From contig NZ_LDIG01000103.1 of the NCBI RefSeq assembly GCF_015845845.1, forward strand, positions 1 through 47,696: a DNA stretch of 47,696 bases, written 5' to 3'. The position numbers were made by a program, and so were the translations under genes. Under the pieces are notes generated by a model. It did not search any database. It saw only the letters and a list, made by a program, of their open reading frames with translations, and was not told the origin of the DNA. The stretch is from Paenibacillus dendritiformis (lineage in GTDB: Bacteria; Bacillota; Bacilli; Paenibacillales; Paenibacillaceae). Shown piece after piece: positions 15,133-22,823 of the stretch; within the stretch, counting starts at the first letter, position 1, and the number at the start of each line of letters is the position of its first letter.

Positions 15133-15930
15133 ATGGCTGTGATTACGGAAAGCGAGCTGCGCAAGCACTTTCGGAATCAGAATCTGAAAGAGGTTGCCGT
15201 ATATGAGGCTCCGGCGGGCGCGATTCTGACCCCTTCCGCCAAAAGCTTTTTGAGCGATCATCAGATTGAGCTTCGTTATGTGGGAGCCCCCGCTGCAGAC
15301 AGCCCGGCGCCCAAAAAGGAAGTCAAACTTCAAATCACCAAAAACCTGGATACTCAGCAAGAACCGGCCGAAGGAAAAAAACGTTTCCGCACGCTGTACG
15401 GCGGTTTTCTGGAGACGAAGCCGGAGCATATGACCCATTTATATGGCAATATGCTTGTTTTTAAAGATCATCCTCGGATTTTATTCCGCGGGAAGCTGGA
15501 TTCATTGGAAACCAAAATTTTAGAAGCGCAAATCAGCTGCTCCAAGCTGAACATGACCAAGCTGGTCGACGATTTGGAAGAGATTTTACAGTTCGTGCGA
15601 AAGATTGTGCGCTGTGAAGTGTTGAACGAAAGCATCGAGGAATTTCATTTGCTTGGGATGACACCGAAGGAATTGCGCGAGCAGTCCCATTTTCCCAAGA
15701 AATACTTTGGATTGGAACATTTTCAACCCAGCTATGATATGGGCGAAGCGGTTGTTGTCATAAATGCGTTGCGCACATTGACGAGGGAGACGGAGCTGCT
15801 GGCTTATCAAGCCTTCAAAACGGAGCACGGAGGCGCCGAGCGCGAGGACATCATTCGGACGCTGAACCGGCTGTCTTCATTGTTCTGGATCATCATGTTC
15901 CGAATCCGCGTAGGACAGTACAATTCTTGA
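15133..15930 (+). CDS. eutT: Cobalamin adenosyltransferase EutT
   Basis: This 265-residue enzyme transfers the adenosyl group of ATP to cob(I)alamin, making the cofactor of EutBC. Family regions are an N-terminal VITESELRKHFRNQNL, GGFLETKPEHMTHLYGN, then the helical core with FRGKLDSLETKILEAQI and the C-terminal TLNRLSSLFWIIMFRIRVGQ. The HX11CCX2C metal motif of the Salmonella enzyme is not present: the residues after THLYGN contain no cysteine pair. Some Gram-positive EutT proteins are known to lack it. ATG 15133 follows AAAGGATG; an upstream ATG at 15106 is in frame but has no ribosome site. Confidence 0.92.
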   Translation: MAVITESELRKHFRNQNLKEVAVYEAPAGAILTPSAKSFLSDHQIELRYVGAPAADSPAPKKEVKLQITKNLDTQQEPAEGKKRFRTLYGGFLETKPEHMTHLYGNMLVFKDHPRILFRGKLDSLETKILEAQISCSKLNMTKLVDDLEEILQFVRKIVRCEVLNESIEEFHLLGMTPKELREQSHFPKKYFGLEHFQPSYDMGEAVVVINALRTLTRETELLAYQAFKTEHGGAEREDIIRTLNRLSSLFWIIMFRIRVGQYNS

Positions 15931-15937
15931 GGTGAGA

Positions 15938-16576
15938 ATGGTGGATAATCAACTGGTAGAAAGCATCGTGAACGAAGTGGTCAAGCGGGTGCGGGACGAA
16001 GCCTGCATCGAAATCGAGGCATCCGGCAAGCATGTGCACTTGAACCGGGAAGCGATTGATGCATTGTTCGGCCCAGGCTATCAACTGACGAAGGCGAAGG
16101 ATCTGTCCCAGCCGGGTCAATACGCTTGCAAAGAGCGCGTCACGCTGATCGGGCCGAAGGGCGCTCTGCACAACGTCGTCGTGCTTGGGCCGGAACGCAA
16201 GGAATCGCAGGTGGAGGTCTCGCAGACGGATGCCGTCGTGCTGGGCATCCCGGTTCCCGTCAGAGAGAGCGGCAAGCTGGAAGGAACCCCGGGCATCGTC
16301 ATCGCTTCGGGCAGCAACATGATTCGGCTGGAGCGGGGCTTGATCGCGGCGCAGCGCCATATTCACGTGAAGGCGGAAGACGCGGCCAAGTACAACGTGG
16401 AGAACGGCGAAATCGTGCAGGTGAAAGTGTACGGCAAGCGTCCGCTTATTTTCGACGACGTGCTGGTGCGGGTGAGCCCGAACTATGAAACGTATATGCA
16501 TATCGACTATGACGAAGCGAATGCTTGCGGCTTTGTAAAAGGCACGAAGGGCAAGATTTTGAAAAAGACCAACTAA
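15938..16576 (+). CDS. eutD: PduL-type phosphotransacylase (EutD role)
   Basis: This 212-residue protein is a PduL-family phosphate acyltransferase, unrelated to the classical Pta fold. It converts acetyl-CoA and phosphate into acetyl phosphate and recycles CoA inside the compartment. Zinc-binding His motifs typical of the two barrel domains are present: ASGKHVHLN near residue 32 and QRHIHVK near residue 143. The N-terminus DNQLVESIVNEVVKRVRDE is an amphipathic encapsulation-type helix. ATG 15938 has GAGG 5 bases upstream and lies 7 bases after the eutT stop. The symbol reflects the eut context; pduL describes the family. Confidence 0.93.
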   Translation: MVDNQLVESIVNEVVKRVRDEACIEIEASGKHVHLNREAIDALFGPGYQLTKAKDLSQPGQYACKERVTLIGPKGALHNVVVLGPERKESQVEVSQTDAVVLGIPVPVRESGKLEGTPGIVIASGSNMIRLERGLIAAQRHIHVKAEDAAKYNVENGEIVQVKVYGKRPLIFDDVLVRVSPNYETYMHIDYDEANACGFVKGTKGKILKKTN

Positions 16577-16600
16577 GACTGGGTCTAGGAGTGTGAAATA

Positions 16601-17308
16601 ATGAACATGGAAGCTCCGGATCGGGCAGCGCTGATCGAAGCGGTCGCGGCCGAAGTGTTGAAAAGGCTGCGGCAGGCCGGCGAAGCCGGGACTGCCGCGT
16701 CCAGGAAGCAAGCGGTTCTGCTCGCTGCGGAACCGGTCCCGGCACTGGAGAGCGTCCTCCAGCCGCATTATGATGTGCGTTATTACGACGAGACGCTCCG
16801 GGATTGCGATCTGCTCCTCATTCCGAAGACATGCATCCAACTCCTGTCCAACCTGGCCCATGGCATCAGCGCGGGCCCGCGCGAGCGGTTCGTGCTGACG
16901 ATGCTGCTGAAGGGAAGAAAGGTCGTCTTGCTGGAGGAGGGGCTGGCTTACCGGAAATACAAGCCGACAGCGCCTGTCCTGCTGTACAAGCTGTATGACG
17001 GCATGGTGGACAAGCTGCGCGGCTGCGGCATCCGTGTGGTCAAGCAGACGGAGCTGCCGGCGGCTTGCCTGGAAGACGGAGCAGCGGGAGCGGAGATTCT
17101 GTCCCCGAAGGGGAACGAGACCGCGTGTTCGGAGGCTGAGGTGCTTTCCCAGCCGAAAGCGCTGACCGGCAAAGTCATTACCGAAGCCGAGCTTAAAAAA
17201 TGCCGTCTCCAAAACAAGACGGAAATCGTCATTGATCGGCGCGCGATTATTACGCCGCTGGCGCAGGATTACATGCGCACGCAGCAGATGCGGGTGCACA
17301 GAAGATAA
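16601..17308 (+). CDS. Ethanolamine utilisation protein of the Gram-positive TIGR02536 type
   Basis: This 235-residue protein resembles the uncharacterised family found in Gram-positive eut operons. It opens with an amphipathic helix (RAALIEAVAAEVLKRLRQ) like the encapsulation peptides of EutC and EutD. Residues 38-150 look like a Rossmann/flavoprotein-type fold, with VLLAAEPVPALESVL, YDETLRDCDLLLIPKTCI, and VVLLEEGLAYRKY. The C-terminal part (about 190-235) repeats the VITEAELKKCRLQNKTEIVI...ITPLAQDY pattern seen at the N-terminus of EutT. Function is unknown. Position between the PduL-type gene and eutN fits the family's usual neighbourhood. Confidence 0.8.
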   Translation: MNMEAPDRAALIEAVAAEVLKRLRQAGEAGTAASRKQAVLLAAEPVPALESVLQPHYDVRYYDETLRDCDLLLIPKTCIQLLSNLAHGISAGPRERFVLTMLLKGRKVVLLEEGLAYRKYKPTAPVLLYKLYDGMVDKLRGCGIRVVKQTELPAACLEDGAAGAEILSPKGNETACSEAEVLSQPKALTGKVITEAELKKCRLQNKTEIVIDRRAIITPLAQDYMRTQQMRVHRR

Positions 17309-17324
17309 CGGGCGAGGTGAACCT

Positions 17325-17603
17325 ATGATCGTGGGAAAAGTGGCGGGCAGCCTATGGGCTACCCGAAAAGACAATAAGCTGAGCGGGCTGACCTTTTTGG
17401 TGGTCAAGCCGTTATCGGTGGACGGCGCGCCGGTTCAGCGCGACCATTTCGTCGCCGCGGACAACGCGGGAGCAGGCATCGGCGACACGGTGCTCGTCAC
17501 GACGGGAAGCGCTGCCCGGGCATCGATAGCCAATCCGGACGTGCCCGTTGACGCGGTCATCGTGGGCATCGTCGATTCGATCGAGGTGGCCCGTCATGAG
17601 TAG
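17325..17603 (+). CDS. eutN: Pentameric shell vertex protein EutN
   Basis: This 92-residue protein is a BMC-P (EutN/CcmL) vertex protein. Five copies close the twelve corners of the shell. The sequence begins MIVGKVAGSLWATRKDNKLSGL and contains FVAADNAGAGIGDTVLV and the terminal VDAVIVGIVDSIEV, all family hallmarks. ATG 17325 has GAGGTGA upstream; longer in-frame starts read back into the previous gene. Its TAG stop overlaps the start of the pduT-like gene, so the two are translationally coupled. Confidence 0.96.
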   Translation: MIVGKVAGSLWATRKDNKLSGLTFLVVKPLSVDGAPVQRDHFVAADNAGAGIGDTVLVTTGSAARASIANPDVPVDAVIVGIVDSIEVARHE

Positions 17604-18141
17604 CGCGATTGGCGTAGTGGAGCTTCGCAGCATCAGCAAAGGATACGAAACGGCGGATCGCATGCTGAAGACCTCGCCCGTGGACGTGCATCATTTGAAG
17701 CCGATCTGTCCGGGCAAGTTCCTCATCATTATGAGCGGCGATACCGCTGACGTGCAGGCGGCGATGGATTCCGCGAAGGCGGAAGCGGGCGAATTCCGGA
17801 TTAGCGATTTTATGCTGCGCGGCGTGCATCCCGGGCTCGTGGACGGCTTGAAGAAGCGCTATTCTTCCCAGCCCGTGGACGCCGTCGGCATTTTGGAGAC
17901 GTCAACGGTCTCTTCCGGGATTTATGCCTTCAATGAGGCGTTGAAGCAGTGCGATATTTATGTGAAAAGGATGAACCTCGGCATGGCGATTGGCGGCAAG
18001 TTCCTCGCCGTGTTCACGGGAAGCGTGAGCGACGTGGAACAAGGGATGAAGGTGATCGCTTCCTCCATGGATGAAAAGCGGATTGTTCATTGCACCGTGC
18101 TTCGTTCCCCGAGCGAGGAAATCAAACAGCATTTCCGATAG
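17596..18141 (+). CDS. PduT-like tandem BMC shell protein with candidate Fe-S cysteine
   Basis: This 181-residue protein has two BMC domains in a row (about 1-90 and 91-181), forming pseudo-hexameric trimers. The N-terminal SSAIGVVELRSISKGYETAD and KPICPGKFLIIMSGD align closely with PduT of the propanediol compartment. Cys38, in ICPGKF, is at the position that in PduT ligates a [4Fe-4S] cluster at the trimer's pore. The second domain contains AVGILETSTVSSGIYAFNEA. The ATG overlaps the eutN stop by 8 bases. A PduT-type tile in an ethanolamine locus is unusual enough to note; a redox or electron-transfer role is inference. Confidence 0.88.
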   Translation: MSSAIGVVELRSISKGYETADRMLKTSPVDVHHLKPICPGKFLIIMSGDTADVQAAMDSAKAEAGEFRISDFMLRGVHPGLVDGLKKRYSSQPVDAVGILETSTVSSGIYAFNEALKQCDIYVKRMNLGMAIGGKFLAVFTGSVSDVEQGMKVIASSMDEKRIVHCTVLRSPSEEIKQHFR

Positions 18142-18144
18142 GCA

Positions 18145-18187
18145 GTTCAAAAAGCCCGCTTTTGACATAAAAACCGCCTTTTTGAAC
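18145..18187. repeat. Inverted-repeat element, copy 3 (ends only) before eutH
   Basis: GTTCAAAAAG (18145-18154) and CTTTTTGAAC (18178-18187) enclose 23 bases. The left arm continues CCCGCTTTTGA, like the reverse complement of the right end of the 4559-4801 element, and the right arm matches the reverse complement of that element's left end. It is therefore an inverted copy with the middle 200 or so bases deleted, and it can form a hairpin in the mRNA between the pduT-like gene and eutH. Confidence 0.8.
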
Positions 18188-18261
18188 ATTTCCGATATAT
18201 AGTTCGATACGAACGCTAACACGCATTTCAACACGCACAATAAGAATGGAGGAGCACGTTC

Positions 18262-19371
18262 GTGGAGATTAACGAAATCATCATTTACGGCATGGTTATT
18301 TTCATGATTCTCGGCGCCATCGACAAGTGCCTCGGTTACAAATTCGGGCTTGGCCATCAATTCGATGAAGGTCTTATGGCGATGGGCTCGCTCACGCTGG
18401 CGATGGTCGGAATCATCTCGCTGTCTCCCGTGCTGGCCAAGCTGTTAAGTCCGATTGTCGTCCCGCTGTACAGCGCGCTGGGGGCAGACCCCGCGATGTT
18501 CGCGACGACGCTGCTGGCCAACGACATGGGCGGATTTTCACTGGCGCAGGAATTGGCGCAGACGCCGGAAGCCGGTTTGTTCGCCGGTACGATTCTCGGC
18601 GCCATGCTCGGGCCGACTATCGTATTCATCATTCCGGTTGCGCTTGGCATCATTAAGAAGGAAGATCACAAATATTTGGCTACCGGCGTCTTGGCCGGCA
18701 TTGTCACGATCCCGATCGGCTGCTTGCTCGGGGGATTGGCGGCAGGTTTTCCGATTATGATGATTGTGTCCAACCTGGTGCCGATTCTGCTGTTCGCCCT
18801 GCTGATCGTGCTTGGCTTGTGGAAGTTCCCGCAAGGCATGATCAAAGGCTTCACTATCTTTGGACAGTTCATCGTTATCGTCGCGACGCTGGGACTGGCG
18901 GCCGGCATTACGCAGCAGTTGACGGACATCACGATTATTCCCGGGCTCGCGCCGATTGAGGAAGGAATCAAGATTGTCGGCGACATTTCGATTGTACTGG
19001 CCGGCGCCTTCGCGATGGTCTTTGTCATCACGAAGGTATTCAACAAGCCGCTGATGAAGCTGGGCAAAATGCTCGGCATGAACGAGATTGCGGCGGCGGG
19101 CATGGTTGCCACGCTCGCCAACGTCATCCCGATGTTCGGGATGATGAAGGACATGGATGCCCGGGGCAAGGTGATCAACGTGGCCTTTGCCGTGTCCGCG
19201 GCATTCGTATTCGGCGATCACCTCGGCTTTACGGCCGGGGTCGCCAAGGACATGATCTTCCCGATGATCGTCGGGAAGCTGGTCGGCGGCATTACGGCCA
19301 TCTTCGTCGCCGTATATTTGGCGAAGAAAATGGCGCCGGAACCGAACGAAGGGCAGCAGGAGGCCGCATAA
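18262..19371 (+). CDS. eutH: Ethanolamine transporter EutH
   Basis: This 369-residue membrane protein with about ten hydrophobic segments belongs to the EutH permease family, which carries protonated ethanolamine across the cytoplasmic membrane when it is scarce. Typical segments are NEIIIYGMVIFMILGAIDKC at the N-terminus, FATTLLANDMGGFSLAQELA, and FVFGDHLGFTAGVAKDMI near the C-terminus. The start is GTG with TGGAGGAG about 10 bases upstream. It is the last gene of the eut locus and is followed by a strong terminator. Confidence 0.96.
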   Translation: MEINEIIIYGMVIFMILGAIDKCLGYKFGLGHQFDEGLMAMGSLTLAMVGIISLSPVLAKLLSPIVVPLYSALGADPAMFATTLLANDMGGFSLAQELAQTPEAGLFAGTILGAMLGPTIVFIIPVALGIIKKEDHKYLATGVLAGIVTIPIGCLLGGLAAGFPIMMIVSNLVPILLFALLIVLGLWKFPQGMIKGFTIFGQFIVIVATLGLAAGITQQLTDITIIPGLAPIEEGIKIVGDISIVLAGAFAMVFVITKVFNKPLMKLGKMLGMNEIAAAGMVATLANVIPMFGMMKDMDARGKVINVAFAVSAAFVFGDHLGFTAGVAKDMIFPMIVGKLVGGITAIFVAVYLAKKMAPEPNEGQQEAA

Positions 19372-19450
19372 AGGCCGGCTTGCCTGGCAAGCCGCTGCTC
19401 GGTAGTGCAACGTTTTCTCTCAATACTGAGCTCTCATATATATATTTGAT

Positions 19451-19488
19451 GCCTCGCAGGCCGATCGATCGGCTGCGGGGCTTTTTTT
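19451..19488 (+). terminator. Terminator of the eut operon
   Basis: GCCTCGCAGGCCGATC pairs almost perfectly with GATCGGCTGCGGGGC and is followed by seven Ts. This is the strongest intrinsic terminator in the eut locus and marks its 3' end, about 80 bases after eutH. Confidence 0.9.
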
Positions 19489-19961
19489 GCATGGAAAATG
19501 AAAGGGAAATCCGCAGCAGTTGCAGTTCAACGCAAGCGGCCTGCTGCTCCGTCTCTTTTCGCATTGCAGCAATTCCGTGCCTCGAAACGATATTCATGAA
19601 TATATAGGTCTTGGTACCTATGGAATATTGTAAAAAATATGAAATAATAAAAATGACTAAAATTATTAAATATTTACATAACGGAATGACTGCCACGCCT
19701 TGTACCTTGTACCTTGTACATCACCTCATTGCCATCCAAGAGCCAACTCCACCCCCTTTTCACGCTAATTACAGCATGCCAAGAGCCAACTGTTAGTGGC
19801 AAATTATGACCTTCCTGCATGAAGACAGACCAAAGCTTTTTTTCGACTGCCGGGATTGATATGAAATTCAGGACACGTGACGTTTGCGCAGCAAGCAGTG
19901 CATTGAAGATGGGTGACAGATTTTTTAGTTTCAAAACAATAATAAAAGGAGGAGTTTTTGA
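19489..19961. other. AT-rich intergenic region with short direct repeats
   Basis: No convincing gene is seen. A triplicated CCTTGTA motif lies at about 19697-19720, and CCAAGAGCCAACT occurs twice (about 19735 and 19778). The promoter of the downstream secreted protein must lie here, but no clear -35/-10 pair could be chosen. Confidence 0.45.
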
Positions 19962-21260
19962 ATGAGGAGTAAGTCGATAGTTGCTGTTTTCATGGTCATA
20001 ACATTGCTTGCATCAGTTCTTTCGACCAGTGTATTTGCTGAAACGGCAGAGGTTGACAACGGATTAGCTGTAAGTTCAACAAAGCTACTTCCGCACAGCG
20101 ATGTCATGAAGATCGTTGATATGAATCTGCAAGGATATTTAAGTACGGATATTCAGACACAAGGCAAGACTCTTACAGCTTCTGAAGATTTTATTCCACT
20201 GTATGATTTGCAAAATAATATGTTTGCATATATGGTTCCTCTTTTGGAAAACGGAGAGGATATCGGGTACATGACAGTAGGAGCTATTGAAGATGGATAT
20301 GCCACCTACAATATTTTCATTGAAGATAATATTATTTCCAACATTCTCAGCGAGCTGAATGCAACGAACGCTTCCGACGCAGGCTCCGCTCAACTCGTAT
20401 TTATACCGCCAATGCAGTACTTGATAAAAAGAGAACTGAATCAAACTGTGCAATATTTTGATATAACGAATATAAGGCAAATTCATGAAGTAACAACTAT
20501 TATTGAGAAGAATCAATCCGTTATTCAAGATGCTTATAAAAACATCAGAAATGAAGAAAATAGAGAACATATGAGGAACTTGCAACAGGCAAGTCCGAGC
20601 TACTCGACGCTTGCAGCCAAAGAAGACGTCAGCTTATATTCGGAACGGACGTATGGAACTTTTGTACCGGTAGAGTTATCTAATCGTGTGTATAGTTATG
20701 GAGGCGACCAAAGGTGGTGGGCGGATACTAATAATGAACGAGCAGAACGGGGATGTGGTCCTGTCGCTGCAGCAAATATTACAAACTACTTAGCTAAATT
20801 CACAAACTCGTGGAGATACGGGAAATTATATGATGGATATACGTCATATACAGACTTTATGGAACATATGAATACTTTATACGATTATATCAATCCGGGT
20901 ATGTTTGGTGAAGTGTCTGTTAAGGACTTTGCTTCTAAAGTGGAACGTTATGCCCAGGATAAAGGCGTTTCCTTGAGCCGGGTTACGGACAACTCTTCTT
21001 TTACATTAGATAATACGGCAAATTATATTAAAGCGGGGTTGTCGATTGATTCTCCGGTTGCGACACTGAATACAAAAAAATGGTCGAATTATGAATATGA
21101 ATGGCATTGGATGACGATAACGAAATATTATAGAGATCCTAATGACAACCGATGGATTGCCGTGTCCACTTGGGGGGGACGTCGCAGTATCGATTACCGG
21201 GTTCATTTTGATGCAATGAAATACGGATGGTGGCAAGGCGGATTGATATACTTCGAATGA
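19962..21260 (+). CDS. Secreted papain-like (peptidase C39-like) protein
   Basis: This 432-residue protein starts with a signal peptide (SIVAVFMVITLLASVLSTSV then FAETAE). Residues 30-220 resemble no domain I can name. The C-terminal 200 residues form a C39/papain-like module: the candidate nucleophile Cys is in ERGCGPVAAANITNYLA, the His in YEWHWMTITKYY, and a following WIAVSTWGGRRSIDY segment completes the expected fold. An extracellular peptidase is likely, but substrate and activity are unknown. The ribosome site AAAGGAGGAG precedes ATG. Base composition is more AT-rich than in its neighbours, which may indicate acquisition by transfer. Confidence 0.72.
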   Translation: MRSKSIVAVFMVITLLASVLSTSVFAETAEVDNGLAVSSTKLLPHSDVMKIVDMNLQGYLSTDIQTQGKTLTASEDFIPLYDLQNNMFAYMVPLLENGEDIGYMTVGAIEDGYATYNIFIEDNIISNILSELNATNASDAGSAQLVFIPPMQYLIKRELNQTVQYFDITNIRQIHEVTTIIEKNQSVIQDAYKNIRNEENREHMRNLQQASPSYSTLAAKEDVSLYSERTYGTFVPVELSNRVYSYGGDQRWWADTNNERAERGCGPVAAANITNYLAKFTNSWRYGKLYDGYTSYTDFMEHMNTLYDYINPGMFGEVSVKDFASKVERYAQDKGVSLSRVTDNSSFTLDNTANYIKAGLSIDSPVATLNTKKWSNYEYEWHWMTITKYYRDPNDNRWIAVSTWGGRRSIDYRVHFDAMKYGWWQGGLIYFE

Positions 21261-21310
21261 CGCTTCTATGTAATGCCATGAAGGGTTGCAATGGCGAATG
21301 GAGGTGGATA

Positions 21311-21796
21311 ATGAGAAAGTGGTGCTTGGTTTGCTCGCTCATTGTACTCACACTGTTAGTCGGATGCACCAGTTTCAAGAACGTAAATTCACCGCTTGTG
21401 GATGAATTCCGGCAGCGCATGCTTGCTCAATACAGTGAAATTGATCAGGTGAAAGTCAGTTCTGCTCCAATATTGATACATTTTTTATACACGATGAAGA
21501 AGCCACATAGTGCGAGCGAGACGAAAGAAATATTTCTGGAAACGAGGGAGTTTGTGAAAACTCCTGGTTTTGACAGCGAAGTCATACACGGGGAATACTT
21601 TAAAGCTTATAAAGGGGAACAAAATTACCCGCGAATCGTGATCAGCTTTGCTACCAAGGGGAATAAGGAGAGTGATTATGCATACCGTTCGGACTATGAT
21701 GTGAAAACAACTTCTGGCCCGGAGCAAGACTCAACCGGTTATTCAACCTGGTATTACAATCCTAATAATGGAGAGATGCCTGTTGAAGTGCCTTAA
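21311..21796 (+). CDS. Small predicted lipoprotein of unknown function
   Basis: This 161-residue protein has a lipoprotein signal peptide: MRKWC, a hydrophobic stretch, and the lipobox LLVGC, giving acylation at about Cys19. The mature part shows no family I recognise. It lies 50 bases after the secreted C39-like gene on the same strand and shares its AT-rich composition, so the two are probably co-transcribed and may act together at the cell surface. The ATG at 21311 is preceded by TGGAGGTGG; an upstream in-frame start would destroy the signal sequence. Confidence 0.7.
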   Translation: MRKWCLVCSLIVLTLLVGCTSFKNVNSPLVDEFRQRMLAQYSEIDQVKVSSAPILIHFLYTMKKPHSASETKEIFLETREFVKTPGFDSEVIHGEYFKAYKGEQNYPRIVISFATKGNKESDYAYRSDYDVKTTSGPEQDSTGYSTWYYNPNNGEMPVEVP

Positions 21797-21841
21797 TTCA
21801 ACGGCCCCTTCAATCGAATCGCAGCGATGAGCAGCACAAAA

Positions 21842-21866
21842 AAACACCCTTTTGGGGTGTTTTTTT
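21842..21866. terminator. Bidirectional terminator between the lipoprotein gene and iolJ
   Basis: AAACACCC (21842-21849) and GGGTGTTT (21855-21862) form an 8-bp stem with T-runs on the plus side and a matching A-run on the other, so it can serve the convergent genes on both sides. Confidence 0.85.
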
Positions 21867-21933
21867 GCTGCCCGATCCGTCCTGCAAGGCCGGCCTCCGA
21901 ATTTGGTGCGGGGAGAGGGCGAGAGGCAGGAAG

Positions 21934-22788
21934 CTACGCTTTGCCAGCGGAGCCCAGTTCTTTTATCTTTTCTTTCACTTTGGCAACCAGCGCTTCCTTG
22001 GCAGGCATCATGATAGCTCTAGGCTCGCACAGAGACGGGTTCTCTTCCAGCACCGTTCTGATTGCTTCGGCCCAAGCCGTCACCAGCTCCGTATTGTAGT
22101 TCACTTTGGCGTGTCCCAGGTCAATCGCCCGCTTCAATTGCGGAAGGGGAATGCCGGATGCGCCGTGAAGCACGAGCGGAATGCGCACCGCTTCCGCAAT
22201 GGCTTGCATCTCCTTGAAGCCGAGCACGGGCTCGCCTTGATATTTGCCGTGAACGGAGCCGAGCGCGGGGGCGAGGGCATCGACGCCGGCCTCTCTGACG
22301 AGGCGCTCGCATTCGGACAGATCGGCATATCGGATCCCACCGACGAGTCCGTCCTCCATTCCTCCGACCGAGCCGACCTCAGCCTCGACGGATACGCCGT
22401 GCGCATGGGCGTAAGCGGTTACTTTTTGCGTATTGGCAATATTGTCTTGAATCGGCAGTTGGGAGCCGTCATACATGACCGAGCTGAACCCGGCATCAAT
22501 CGCTTGCACGCAGCGGGAGAAACTGGAGCCATGATCGAGATGAAGCGCGACCGGCACGGTAATCTCCAGCTCTTCCTTCACCGTCTTCACCATGGATGCG
22601 ATGGTGGCGAATCCGCCGAGATACTCGATCAGTCGATCGGAGGCGGCCAGTATGACTGGAGAGCGCGCTTCCTCTGCCGCCTGCAAAATGGCTTGCACCC
22701 ACAGCAGACCATTGATATTGAACTGCCCTACGGCATAGTTCTCCTTCAGAGCGCGTTGAAGCATCTCTGTCATCGGTACGAATGTCAT
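21934..22788 (-). CDS. iolJ: Class II aldolase of the IolJ/fructose-bisphosphate type
   Basis: This 284-residue zinc-dependent class II aldolase probably cleaves 6-phospho-5-dehydro-2-deoxygluconate to malonate semialdehyde and dihydroxyacetone phosphate, the last specific step of inositol breakdown. Motifs seen are VALHLDHGSSF (catalytic Asp and metal His), SVEAEVGSVGG, LGSVHGKYQG and LVLHGASGIP. A fructose-1,6-bisphosphate or tagatose aldolase would look alike; iolC and iolA on the same strand favour IolJ. The ribosome site AGAGGGG precedes the start. It is separated from iolC by a decayed gntP-type gene. Confidence 0.85.
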   Translation of the reverse strand: MTFVPMTEMLQRALKENYAVGQFNINGLLWVQAILQAAEEARSPVILAASDRLIEYLGGFATIASMVKTVKEELEITVPVALHLDHGSSFSRCVQAIDAGFSSVMYDGSQLPIQDNIANTQKVTAYAHAHGVSVEAEVGSVGGMEDGLVGGIRYADLSECERLVREAGVDALAPALGSVHGKYQGEPVLGFKEMQAIAEAVRIPLVLHGASGIPLPQLKRAIDLGHAKVNYNTELVTAWAEAIRTVLEENPSLCEPRAIMMPAKEALVAKVKEKIKELGSAGKA

Positions 22789-22823
22789 TTTTGTTCCCCT
22801 CTTTGTCTATATATAGTCGACCC

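Noticed and set aside
18190-18261. Another EutV leader before eutH (GTTCG-ATA-CGAAC hairpin)
   Set aside because: The loop has three bases, not six, there is no second hairpin, and no terminator overlaps it.
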